6,872 bases of DNA from Propionibacteriaceae bacterium (GCA_030528545.1 JAUMYR010000081.1:3865-10736), one strand, 5' to 3'. Counted from the first letter of the stretch, positions 1 to 5,195 are shown. The notes: a model not told the origin generated them from the sequence alone. Numbers and translations are program-made.

Positions 1-329
1 CCGGCGATCATGGCGGAATTGGCCATCGGGTGAGCGAGGGAGGACATGATTCCCTTGACGATCATCATCGTTGCGCTCCACATCAGGCCGATGTTGTAGA
101 AGAGGAAGAAGCCACGGAACTGCTTGACCTGGCTCAGCTGGAACAGCTTCTCCAGCCCCAGCACGATAAAGAAGACCAGGGCGCCTAGCGCGAGAAAGTG
201 GGTGTGGACCACCTTGAGCTGGGTCCAGATGGTGACCTCATTGATTCGGGTGAACTCGCGGTAGAACACACCACCGACGAGACCAAGAGCGACATAGACC
301 GCCGCCGCAGTGTAGAGCTTCTTGAGCAC
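1..329 (-). CDS. DUF2871 family membrane protein (partial, 3' end outside window)
   Basis: The visible 109 residues, from a GTG start, read MLKKLYTAAAVYVALG... and resemble the DUF2871 family of small integral membrane proteins, whose function is unknown. Three hydrophobic stretches can be seen, at about residues 5-23, 40-60 and 74-92. The second opens with a His-Thr-His motif (42-44), and a Glu-Lys-Leu-Phe turn follows it; the paired histidines could bind metal or haem, but that is inference. The GTG start is supported by a GGGAAG ribosome-binding site about nine bases upstream and by the family's usual N-terminus (K-K-L-Y). The frame stays open to the window edge, so the C-terminus is missing. 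The gene follows murB on the same strand after 122 bases, but has its own candidate promoter there, so it is probably a separate unit. Family assignment is from memory of the motif pattern. Confidence 0.75.
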   Translation of the reverse strand, partial: MLKKLYTAAAVYVALGLVGGVFYREFTRINEVTIWTQLKVVHTHFLALGALVFFIVLGLEKLFQLSQVKQFRGFFLFYNIGLMWSATMMIVKGIMSSLAHPMANSAMIA

Positions 330-386
330 GGATGATCACTTCCCACTAGGTTCGAGTCAGGCCCAACGTCCGGTCGAGCTGACACC

Positions 387-415
387 ACCCTAGCTTATCG
401 ACATGGTGTCGACAA
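387..415 (-). promoter_or_regulatory. Candidate promoter of the DUF2871 gene
   Basis: On the minus strand a -35-like TTGTCG (410-415) and a -10-like TAGGGT (387-392) are separated by exactly 17 bases. Both match the housekeeping sigma consensus partly (TTGaca and TAnnnT). The predicted transcript would start near 380, giving a leader of about 50 bases before the GTG at 329. Confidence 0.5.
398..412. promoter_or_regulatory. Palindrome in the DUF2871 promoter, possible operator
   Basis: TCGACA (398-403) and TGTCGA (407-412) form a perfect 6+6 inverted repeat around a 3-base centre. It lies in the -35/-10 spacer and overlaps the -35 hexamer, where a bound repressor would block RNA polymerase. 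The regulator is unknown; a chance palindrome of this size is possible. Confidence 0.35.
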
Positions 416-450
416 AATCCGTTCCTGGGCCCCGCACCGCGAGGTCCGGG
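414..450 (-). terminator. Possible weak terminator after murB
   Basis: Just after the murB stop codon the minus-strand transcript can form an 8-bp stem with one mismatch (443-450 with 431-438) and a 4-base loop. A TTTT run (414-417) lies 13 bases farther on, which is too distant for a classical intrinsic terminator. It may only reduce read-through into the DUF2871 gene. Confidence 0.3.
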
Positions 451-451
451 C

Positions 452-1543
452 TCAGAGTTCCACGCCGACCAGGACTGGCTCTGGGACCAGGGTCACGCCG
501 AAGCGGCCGGCCACACCATCGCGCACCTCCCGCGCCAGCGCCACGATGTCGCGGGCCCGCGCATCCCCCCGGTTGGTCAGCGCCAGGACATGTTTGGTGG
601 ACAGTCCAGCGCTGCCGCGCAGGTATCCCTTGGAGAACCCGGCCTGTTCGATGAGCCACGCCGCACTGGTCTTCACCCGCCCCTCACCCGCTGGGTAGCG
701 TGGCGCGTCCTCAGGCAGGGGGGCCTCGGCGTCCAGGATGGGATTGGTGAAGAATGACCCCGCGCTCCAGGTGTCGTGGTCCTCCGGGTCGAGCACCATC
801 CCCTTAGCTGCCCGGATGTCGAGCACCGCTTCGCGCACCCGCTTAGAGGGGGCCCGTTGCTTCAGCCCTACCCCGAGGTGTTCGGCGAGTTCGCGATAGG
901 TCACCGGAGCCGACAGGTCCCCTAGCGGGAACTGGAAGGTCACCTCAATGACGACATAACGCCCAGGGTTCTGCTTGAACCGGCTCGTGCGGTAGCCGAA
1001 CCCGCATTCGGCCAGTGGGAAGGTGGCGAATCCACCACTCTCCCGGTCGAAGGTCCGCACCGAGGCTATGGTTTGGGAGACCTCGGAACCGTAGGCGCCG
1101 ACGTTCTGGATCGGGGTCGCCCCGGCCAGGCCAGGGATCCCCGACAGCGTTTCAAGACCGACCCAGCCCTGACTCACCGACTCGGCCACGACCTCGTCCC
1201 ACACCTCACCGGCAGCCACCCGGACCAGGGCACCGCCACACGATGAGACGTCGGCCTTGATCCCCCTCGTGGCGATCCTGAGGACCGTCCCGTCGAAACC
1301 ATCGTCGCTAACCACCAGGTTGGACCCACCCGAGAGCACGAGCAACGGCTCGCCCGCGGCATCGCAGTCCCGGACGGTCTCAACGATCTCGGCCTCGCTC
1401 CGGGCGACGACCATCCTGCGCGCCGCTCCCCCGACCCGCAGCGTCGTGTGATCCGAGAGACGAAGCGAATCGGGTACCTCGGCCTCGCCATGGCCAAGCC
1501 GGACCTGTTCCAGACTGCACGAAGAGGACTCATGCGTGGTCAA
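452..1543 (-). CDS. murB: UDP-N-acetylenolpyruvoylglucosamine reductase MurB
   Basis: MurB is a cytoplasmic FAD enzyme that uses NADPH to reduce UDP-GlcNAc-enolpyruvate to UDP-MurNAc, the second step committed to peptidoglycan. The 363-residue product shows the FAD-binding loop LSGGSNLVV (70-78), the GIPGLAGATPIQNVGAYG segment (135-152), YRTSRFK with its substrate-binding Arg (184-190), SAGSFFTNP with the proton-donating Ser (Ser263) and the catalytic Glu355 in PEPVLVG. The YRTSRFK segment and the length fit a type I enzyme. I place the start at a TTG (1541-1543) because GGAGG lies six bases upstream; the longer GTG start at 1579 has no spacing from its nearest GGAGG, and no other in-frame start precedes the conserved LSDHTTLRVGG. 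The first 28 residues are poorly conserved. The gene overlaps the HadB-like gene by 14 bases, suggesting coupled translation. Confidence 0.96.
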   Translation of the reverse strand: MTTHESSSCSLEQVRLGHGEAEVPDSLRLSDHTTLRVGGAARRMVVARSEAEIVETVRDCDAAGEPLLVLSGGSNLVVSDDGFDGTVLRIATRGIKADVSSCGGALVRVAAGEVWDEVVAESVSQGWVGLETLSGIPGLAGATPIQNVGAYGSEVSQTIASVRTFDRESGGFATFPLAECGFGYRTSRFKQNPGRYVVIEVTFQFPLGDLSAPVTYRELAEHLGVGLKQRAPSKRVREAVLDIRAAKGMVLDPEDHDTWSAGSFFTNPILDAEAPLPEDAPRYPAGEGRVKTSAAWLIEQAGFSKGYLRGSAGLSTKHVLALTNRGDARARDIVALAREVRDGVAGRFGVTLVPEPVLVGVEL

Positions 1544-1937
1544 CGCGCACCTCCGCCCGAGCGGCACCGAGCACCGCACCCTCCTGGGTGGTCGCGCTCA
1601 GCGACACCGTGGCGACCCCTTCCTCCAGCGCGCTCACGACGCCCCCGAAGGTGACCTCGATGCCCTCATCGGTGTCGGGCACCAGCACGGGGCGGGTGAA
1701 TCGCACGCCGTAAGACAGCACCCGGCCCGGGTCGCCGGCCCAGTCCGTCACGACCCGCAGCGCCGCACCCATCGTCCACATACCATGGGCGACGACGCCG
1801 TCCAGCCCGATCGCCCGGGCGTGCCGATCCGAATAGTGGATCTCGTTGAAATCGGTCGAGGCGCCCGCATACCGGACCACTCCAGACCTGGTGATCCGCA
1901 CCACCAGGGGAGCCAGTTGTTCACCCAATTCAGGCAT
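1530..1937 (-). CDS. MaoC-like (R)-specific hydratase, HadB-like subunit
   Basis: This 135-residue protein has the single hot-dog fold of MaoC/HadB dehydratases, which interconvert 3-hydroxyacyl and trans-2-enoyl thioesters in fatty acid elongation. The hydratase-2 motif is visible at residues 23-34 (YAGASTDFNEIH): Asp29, Asn31 and His34 are the expected catalytic residues, followed by VVAHGM (49-54). The start is the ATG at 1937, since AGGAG lies seven bases upstream and the family N-terminus fits; a longer frame to 2000 overlaps the upstream gene extensively and has no support. It overlaps the HadA-like gene by 8 bases and murB by 14 bases. In Mycobacterium, HadB is the catalytic partner of HadA or HadC in mycolate synthesis. 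Here no mycolate gene is seen, so a general FAS-II or acyl-CoA role is inferred. Confidence 0.88.
   Translation of the reverse strand: MPELGEQLAPLVVRITRSGVVRYAGASTDFNEIHYSDRHARAIGLDGVVAHGMWTMGAALRVVTDWAGDPGRVLSYGVRFTRPVLVPDTDEGIEVTFGGVVSALEEGVATVSLSATTQEGAVLGAARAEVRVDHA
1550..1554 (-). promoter_or_regulatory. Ribosome-binding site fixing the TTG start of murB
   Basis: The minus strand reads GGAGG, then six bases, then TTG. The site lies inside the end of the HadB-like gene and decides in favour of the TTG start. Confidence 0.75.
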
Positions 1938-2358
1938 CTTCCTGCTCCTGTCTCGTGTGCAGCAGTGTCGAAGTGGCGGTACAGACCCGTTCGCCGCCAA
2001 CGGTCAGCGCGACCGAAATCCCGATCCAGTCGAGGCTGCCGCGCTGGCGGACCTTGTCGATGGTCAGCGTCGCGATGACCTGGTCTCCTGGGCGCAACGG
2101 CCGAGAATAGGCGAAGCCCTGATCCGCATGCACGGTGCGCATGAGCGCCAGGCCGAGGTCGGGGTCGGCGAAGAGGGCGCCCCAGGCCTGCGCGGCGATG
2201 ACCGCCGCGAAGGTCGGCGGGGCGATCGGATCATCGCCGAAGTAGGCGGGATTGGTGTCACCCAGCGCTCGGGCGAACTCGGCAATCTTGGCACGAGACA
2301 CCTCGTAGGGCGCCGTGGCCGGGTAGCAGCGGCCAACGTGCTCGGGGCTAATCGACAT
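1930..2358 (-). CDS. FAS1-like dehydratase domain protein, HadA-like subunit
   Basis: The 142-residue product matches the MaoC N-terminal (FAS1-like dehydratase) domain, as in mycobacterial HadA. Visible landmarks are the opening PEHVGRCYP (5-13), then EFARALGDTNPAYF (27-40) and IAPPTFAAVI (45-54), and the later hot-dog strand LRPGDQVIATLTI. At the position where active hydratases carry the catalytic His there is Tyr/Phe (39-40), as expected for a non-catalytic subunit that binds the acyl chain and pairs with a HadB-type partner. That partner is encoded directly downstream with an 8-base overlap, which supports a heterodimer made in equal amounts. The ATG at 2358 has no ribosome-binding site, but a -10-like TAGGCT ends seven bases before it, so the mRNA is probably leaderless. 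It is the first gene of the HadA-HadB-murB unit. Confidence 0.87.
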   Translation of the reverse strand: MSISPEHVGRCYPATAPYEVSRAKIAEFARALGDTNPAYFGDDPIAPPTFAAVIAAQAWGALFADPDLGLALMRTVHADQGFAYSRPLRPGDQVIATLTIDKVRQRGSLDWIGISVALTVGGERVCTATSTLLHTRQEQEDA

Positions 2359-2365
2359 GGGGTCA

Positions 2366-2371
2366 AGCCTA
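2366..2371 (-). promoter_or_regulatory. -10 element of a leaderless promoter for the HadA-like gene
   Basis: The minus strand reads TAGGCT, seven bases (TGACCCC), then ATG, so transcription would start at or beside the A of the start codon. No Shine-Dalgarno sequence is present. The region about 17 bases upstream (AGTTCG) is a poor -35. Leaderless mRNAs are common in actinobacteria, which makes this reading reasonable. Confidence 0.5.
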
Positions 2372-2428
2372 GCGGGTTGGTCCGTCGCCGAACTGCGACA
2401 AAGGGGCCGGGTGCTCCCCCCATGGCCA

Positions 2429-2434
2429 TAGGCT
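2429..2434 (+). promoter_or_regulatory. Candidate -10 element of the OmpA-like lipoprotein gene
   Basis: TAGGCT fits the TAnnnT pattern and would start transcription near 2441, about 23 bases before the ATG. No convincing -35 is found 16-18 bases upstream, so the site is tentative. Strong GGAGGAG (2452-2458) is the ribosome-binding site of the gene. Confidence 0.3.
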
Positions 2435-2463
2435 GAGCAGCGTTTCCAAACGGAGGAGCCTTG

Positions 2464-3681
2464 ATGAGACGCACCCTTGTCGCCACAGCAACCCTGCTCG
2501 CCCTGAGCGCATGCAGCGGCGGATCACCCCAACCGGCACATACCGAAGCCCCGGCTGCCAGGCCCTCGGCAGCGCCGTCGATGGAAACGACTCCGTCCGC
2601 TCAGCCCGCCTCAAGCCCCGAAGTCTCCAGCATCGCGGTGGTGCCGGGCTATGCTCCCGGGCAGTTCCCGAGCGTCCCCTCGATCGTGATCCCCAATCTG
2701 TCGGTCCTGGACGAGGTCACGGCCAAGGCCGCCGAAACCCTCGCCGATAAACTCAAGTCCATTCCTGGGCTGAAGGTCTCCCCCGCCCACTGCGGGCCGG
2801 ACGGGCAGCCCCTCGTCGGCGGTTCGGTGGTGCTCGGCGGCGACGGCACCGCCTCGGTCTCCGGGGACGGGGTCACGCAGGTGCGCACCGGTGACGGGGC
2901 AGGCATCTACAGCGACCCCGAGACCTCCCTCGTCAACAATGGCGACGGTTCTGGGCTGCTGAGCCGGGGCCCGATCAGCCTCATCATCCATACCGACGGC
3001 TCGGGCACCTACAGCGGCCCCGGGCTGTCGATCGCCCTGGACGGCAAGGGCGGCGGCACCATGACCCGGGATCAGGATTCCATCGTCGTCAACAGCGACG
3101 GTTCGGGCACCTATTCGGGCTCCACCCCGGGTGTGAGCCTCACCGTCAACGCCGATGGGTCCGGTTCTTACTCCGGCCCGGGCATCAACATCATCAATAA
3201 CGGCTCGGGCACCGCGCTGGTCAACGGCATCCAGGTCAAGGCGGACCGGCTTCCCCCAGTCCCACCGGCGGGCAAGTTCCCGCCTCTCATGAAACTGGCC
3301 CCGGTCGATCCGGTCTGCGGCCTCTACGTGACGCTGGAGGCCGAGGTCTTGTTCGACTACGACAAGTCCGATATCCGCCCGGACGCCAAGGCAACGCTGC
3401 GCCAGCTCGTCGAGCCGCTGAACGGGATCCCCCAGGGGGTCTCCCTGCAGGTCCAGGGACACACCGACGCCCACGGCAGCGACGAGTACAACCAGGGCCT
3501 TTCCGAGCGCCGGGCCAACGCGGTGAAGGACGAGTTGTCCAGTTCTGGTGTCACCGCTGCCCTCAGCGCCACCGGATTCGGTGAGACCCGTCCGGTCGCC
3601 CCGAACGAGATCGACGGTAAAGACAACCCTGCCGGACGCCAGCTCAACCGGCGAGTCGAGATCTTCATACCGACGAAGTGA
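2464..3681 (+). CDS. OmpA-family lipoprotein with 17-residue tandem repeats
   Basis: The 405-residue product is an exported lipoprotein: basic MRRTL, a hydrophobic stretch, and a lipobox LSAC with Cys17 as the lipid-modified residue. A Pro/Ser/Ala-rich linker follows (18-60), suited to crossing the cell wall. Residues 126-261 form about eight tandem repeats, mostly 17 residues long, with the pattern xDGSGTYSGPGxSIxxN. Residues 285-405 are an OmpA-type domain: VLFDYDKSDIRPDA (295-308), GHTDAHGSDEYN (332-343) and LSERRAN (346-352) carry the Asp335 and Arg350-type contacts for diaminopimelate-containing peptidoglycan. Cys110 and Cys285 bracket the repeats and could form a disulphide. The likely role is anchoring the membrane to peptidoglycan; the repeat region has no function I recognise. 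I prefer ATG 2464, seven bases after GGAGG, over TTG 2461. The gene diverges from the dehydratase operon and converges on rpmG. Confidence 0.9.
   Translation: MRRTLVATATLLALSACSGGSPQPAHTEAPAARPSAAPSMETTPSAQPASSPEVSSIAVVPGYAPGQFPSVPSIVIPNLSVLDEVTAKAAETLADKLKSIPGLKVSPAHCGPDGQPLVGGSVVLGGDGTASVSGDGVTQVRTGDGAGIYSDPETSLVNNGDGSGLLSRGPISLIIHTDGSGTYSGPGLSIALDGKGGGTMTRDQDSIVVNSDGSGTYSGSTPGVSLTVNADGSGSYSGPGINIINNGSGTALVNGIQVKADRLPPVPPAGKFPPLMKLAPVDPVCGLYVTLEAEVLFDYDKSDIRPDAKATLRQLVEPLNGIPQGVSLQVQGHTDAHGSDEYNQGLSERRANAVKDELSSSGVTAALSATGFGETRPVAPNEIDGKDNPAGRQLNRRVEIFIPTK
2839..3246 (+). repeat. Eight tandem 51-bp (17-residue) coding repeats
   Basis: Unit boundaries by translation are 2839, 2890, 2941, 2992, 3043, 3094, 3151 and 3202. 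Six consecutive-style units are exactly 17 codons, the sixth in order is 19, and the last is a 15-codon degenerate copy. The best-kept units read TDGSGTYSGPGLSIALD, SDGSGTYSG..., and ADGSGSYSGPGINIINN. Codons differ between units, so the copies are old and kept at the protein level. A regular 17-residue period with Gly-rich turns and alternating hydrophobic residues suggests a beta-solenoid; this is inference. Confidence 0.8.
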
Positions 3682-3694
3682 GCCAAGACCTAGA

Positions 3695-3732
3695 AACGGT
3701 GAGGGCCGCCCCTAAGGGCGGCCCTCACCGTT
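3695..3732. terminator. Bidirectional terminator between the OmpA-like gene and rpmG
   Basis: A perfect 17-bp inverted repeat (3695-3711 and 3716-3732) with a 4-base loop (CTAA) starts 13 bases after the lipoprotein stop and ends 18 bases after the rpmG stop. Its arms are A/T-terminated on both sides (AACGGT...ACCGTT), but there is only a short T run in either direction. Its place between two convergent genes makes a shared terminator the natural reading. Confidence 0.88.
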
Positions 3733-3750
3733 GGTCCTATAAAGGAAAGC

Positions 3751-3921
3751 TCAGCGGGTTTCCTTGTGGGTCTGATGCTTGCGGCACTTCGGGCAGAACT
3801 TGGCCAGCTCAAGACGATCGGGATCGTTGCGCCGGTTCTTCTTGGTGATGTAGTTGCGCTCCTTGCACTCGGTGCAGGCGAGCGTGATCTTCGGACGAAT
3901 GTCCTGCGCCTTCTTGGCCAT
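3751..3921 (-). CDS. rpmG: 50S ribosomal protein L33 (zinc-ribbon form)
   Basis: This small gene encodes 56 residues beginning [19 protein letters not shown] and ending HKETR. It is a component of the large ribosomal subunit. Two Cys-x-x-Cys pairs, C16/C19 and C43/C46, would bind one zinc ion, so this is the zinc-containing (C+) form; some actinobacteria also carry a cysteine-free paralogue elsewhere that is induced by zinc shortage. The central [23 protein letters not shown] segment is typical of L33 and the length is normal. An AGGA motif lies seven to eight bases before the ATG. It sits 34 bases downstream of tRNA-Met with no terminator or clear promoter between, so it is probably co-transcribed with both tRNAs. 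In Mycobacterium, rpmG2 occupies the same place after tRNA-Thr and tRNA-Met and before hadA. Confidence 0.97.
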   Translation of the reverse strand: MAKKAQDIRPKITLACTECKERNYITKKNRRNDPDRLELAKFCPKCRKHQTHKETR

Positions 3922-3955
3922 GCCTGGTTCCTAACTAATCGGTGCTCATCGTCGG

Positions 3956-4028
3956 TAGCGGGAGCGGGACTCGAACCCGCGACACAGCGATTATGAGCCG
4001 CTTGCTCTACCGCCTGAGCTATCCCGCC
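3956..4028 (-). tRNA. tRNA-Met (CAT anticodon, probably elongator)
   Basis: The 73-base minus-strand sequence folds as a full cloverleaf. The acceptor stem GGCGGGA pairs with TCCCGCT (one G-U at the end), the D arm reads AGCTCAGGCGGTAGAGCA, the anticodon stem AGCGG/TCGCT carries the loop CTCATAA, and the T arm GCGGG-TTCGAGT-CCCGC is perfect. The discriminator is A; CCG rather than CCA follows, so CCA is added after transcription. The paired first base argues against initiator tRNA. CAT could also mark a tRNA-Ile whose anticodon is modified to lysidine, but the conserved neighbourhood (tRNA-Thr, tRNA-Met, rpmG) supports elongator Met. Confidence 0.95.
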
Positions 4029-4032
4029 GTGA

Positions 4033-4077
4033 GTTCGGCCATCTATGGCGCCGCGCGGTGAGCGGCGATGGCCGAAC
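4033..4077 (-). other. Strong hairpin filling the tRNA-Thr/tRNA-Met spacer
   Basis: Within the 53-base spacer, 4033-4043 and 4067-4077 form a perfect 11-bp stem. Stacked on it is an inner 5-bp stem (4050-4054 with 4062-4066) with a 7-base loop, and six unpaired bases on one side only (4044-4049). No T run follows. It may be a processing site in the tRNA precursor or an attenuating structure ahead of tRNA-Met and rpmG; neither is shown. Confidence 0.6.
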
Positions 4078-4081
4078 ACAG

Positions 4082-4154
4082 AGCCCCCATGCGGAATCGA
4101 ACCGCAGACCTTCTCCTTACCATGGAGACGCTCTGCCTACTGAGCTATAGGGGC
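4082..4154 (-). tRNA. tRNA-Thr (GGT anticodon)
   Basis: The 73-base minus-strand sequence folds as a cloverleaf: acceptor GCCCCTA with TGGGGGC (one G-U), D arm AGCTCAGTAGGCAGAGC, anticodon stem TCTCC/GGAGA with loop ATGGTAA giving anticodon GGT, and T arm TGCGG-TTCGATT-CCGCA. The discriminator is T and no CCA is encoded. It is the first gene of the tRNA-Thr, tRNA-Met, rpmG unit, with a promoter just upstream. Confidence 0.96.
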
Positions 4155-4167
4155 CAGCCGACGACTA

Positions 4168-4196
4168 AAGATACCGGACCTGAGCGGCATACTCAA
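4168..4196 (-). promoter_or_regulatory. Promoter of the tRNA-Thr/tRNA-Met/rpmG unit
   Basis: On the minus strand TTGAGT (4191-4196) and TATCTT (4168-4173) are 17 bases apart, each matching the housekeeping consensus at four of six positions. Transcription would start near 4161, about seven bases before the mature tRNA-Thr 5' end, a typical short leader for a tRNA operon. Confidence 0.65.
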
Positions 4197-4255
4197 ATCG
4201 GCTCGTTCCGGGGGCGTTCGGCGAGGCTGACTAGGGCAAACCTTCAGAACCGGTG

Positions 4256-4313
4256 GAGGGCCCAGGAGGAACTCACGGCACTCACGTGTCCGGCTCAGCC
4301 TACCTGGGCCCTC
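4256..4313 (-). terminator. Long inverted repeat after the ABC transporter operon, possible terminator
   Basis: Perfect 11-bp arms (4256-4266 and 4303-4313, core GGGCCCAGG) enclose 36 bases, which can themselves fold around a CGGCAC/GTG(T)CCG hairpin. It starts nine bases after the stop codon of the last transporter gene. There is no T run, so it is not a classical intrinsic terminator, but it lies where the sugar operon should be separated from the tRNA promoter. Confidence 0.5.
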
Positions 4314-4321
4314 GGTTGGCC

Positions 4322-5194
4322 CTACTTCACCGAGCCGCTCATCAGGCCGCGGATGAAGTATTTACCCAAGACGATGTAGACGATCAGAGTGGGCAAGGAG
4401 GCCAGCAGCACTCCCGCCATCGTCCTGGCGTAGTCGGGGTTCTGTGCACTCGCAAGTTCCATCAGCGCATAGGTGACCGGGCCATTGTTCCGGTTCGTCA
4501 GGAATAGCGCGAACAGGAAATCATTCCACGCGCTGGTGAATTGCCAGATCAGCGTCACCACGAAGGCCGGTGCCGAAACCGGCAGCACGATGGAGCGATA
4601 GATCCGCAACATCCCGGCACCATCTACCCGGGCGGCCTCCAGGATCTCGGACGGAACCGCGGTGGCGTAGTAGTTGCGGAAAATCAGCGTGCAGATCGGA
4701 ATGCCATAGATCACGTGGGCGATGATGAGCGTCGGGATCCCCTGCAAGAACTCCGCGTTGCTGTTCATCGAGATCATCAGCCTCTGCAGGGGGATCATCA
4801 CGGCCTGATAGGGAATGAACATCCCAAACAGGAACATCGTGAAGACCACATCGGCTCCGGGAAACTTCCACTTGGCGAACACATAGCCATTCATCGACCC
4901 AAGAATGGAGCTGATGACGGCGGCGAAGACCGCAAGCAGCAGGGAGCGACCCAGCGCCGGGGCGAGGGCTTCCCAGGCGGCGGACCACCCAGCCAGTGTG
5001 GGCGACTGCGGCAGCGACCAGGCGGTGGCGGCACCGTATTCGGCCCCGGATTTGAAACTGGTGATCAAGACCACATAGATGGGCATGAGCAGGACCGCGG
5101 CGAAGAAGATCAGCAGCCCCAGCTTGAGAGCACCAATCCCCGAGATCTCTTGCCTACGGCGCCGCGACGCGGCGGTGACAGTGACAGCGCTCAT
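4322..5194 (-). CDS. Carbohydrate ABC transporter permease, MalG type
   Basis: This 290-residue integral membrane protein is one of two permease subunits of a CUT1-type sugar importer. Six hydrophobic segments can be placed at about 24-44, 84-107, 117-138, 153-172, 208-228 and 262-280. The cytoplasmic EAA loop, which docks onto the ATPase, is clear: EAARVDGAG at 186-194, running to Pro205. The C-terminus KYFIRGLMSGSVK is typical of MalG-type subunits. The pattern NYYATAVPSEILEAARVDGAG resembles glucose/mannose importers (GtsC-like), but the substrate cannot be fixed from sequence. The ATG at 5194 follows the stop of the MalF-type gene after one base, and a G-rich ribosome-binding site (GGGGGGA) lies inside that gene, so translation is coupled. 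It is the last gene of the operon; no ATPase gene follows. Confidence 0.95.
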   Translation of the reverse strand: MSAVTVTAASRRRRQEISGIGALKLGLLIFFAAVLLMPIYVVLITSFKSGAEYGAATAWSLPQSPTLAGWSAAWEALAPALGRSLLLAVFAAVISSILGSMNGYVFAKWKFPGADVVFTMFLFGMFIPYQAVMIPLQRLMISMNSNAEFLQGIPTLIIAHVIYGIPICTLIFRNYYATAVPSEILEAARVDGAGMLRIYRSIVLPVSAPAFVVTLIWQFTSAWNDFLFALFLTNRNNGPVTYALMELASAQNPDYARTMAGVLLASLPTLIVYIVLGKYFIRGLMSGSVK

Positions 5195-5195
5195 C

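Noticed and set aside
1544..1579. Longer murB start at GTG 1579
   Set aside because: The nearest GGAGG directly abuts that GTG, leaving no spacing, and the extension would overlap the HadB-like gene by 50 bases; the TTG at 1543 has an ideal site.
2384..2399. GTCGC-N6-GCGAC inverted repeat in the divergent promoter region
   Set aside because: The arms are only five bases, common by chance in GC-rich DNA, and the position does not align clearly with either promoter.
1536..2436. Plus-strand frames of 180 and 196 codons over the dehydratase pair
   Set aside because: Antisense shadows of genes with intact catalytic motifs; no ribosome-binding site or domain supports them.
2429..2438. Ten-base match TAGGCTGAGC, also present on the minus strand near 4292-4301
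   Set aside because: Two copies in unrelated settings (a promoter and the loop of an inverted repeat) are compatible with chance; no further copies were noticed.
2611..3474. Long open frame of 287 codons antisense to the OmpA-like gene
   Set aside because: It is the mirror of a GC-rich gene whose plus-strand product has a lipobox, repeats and an OmpA domain; the antisense product is Arg/Asp/Val-rich with no recognisable motif.
3766..4379. Plus-strand frames over rpmG and the tRNA genes
   Set aside because: They lie opposite a clear L33 gene and two cloverleaf tRNAs; translated tRNA antisense gives the familiar false 'GLEPATQRL' and 'RNRTADLLL' type peptides.
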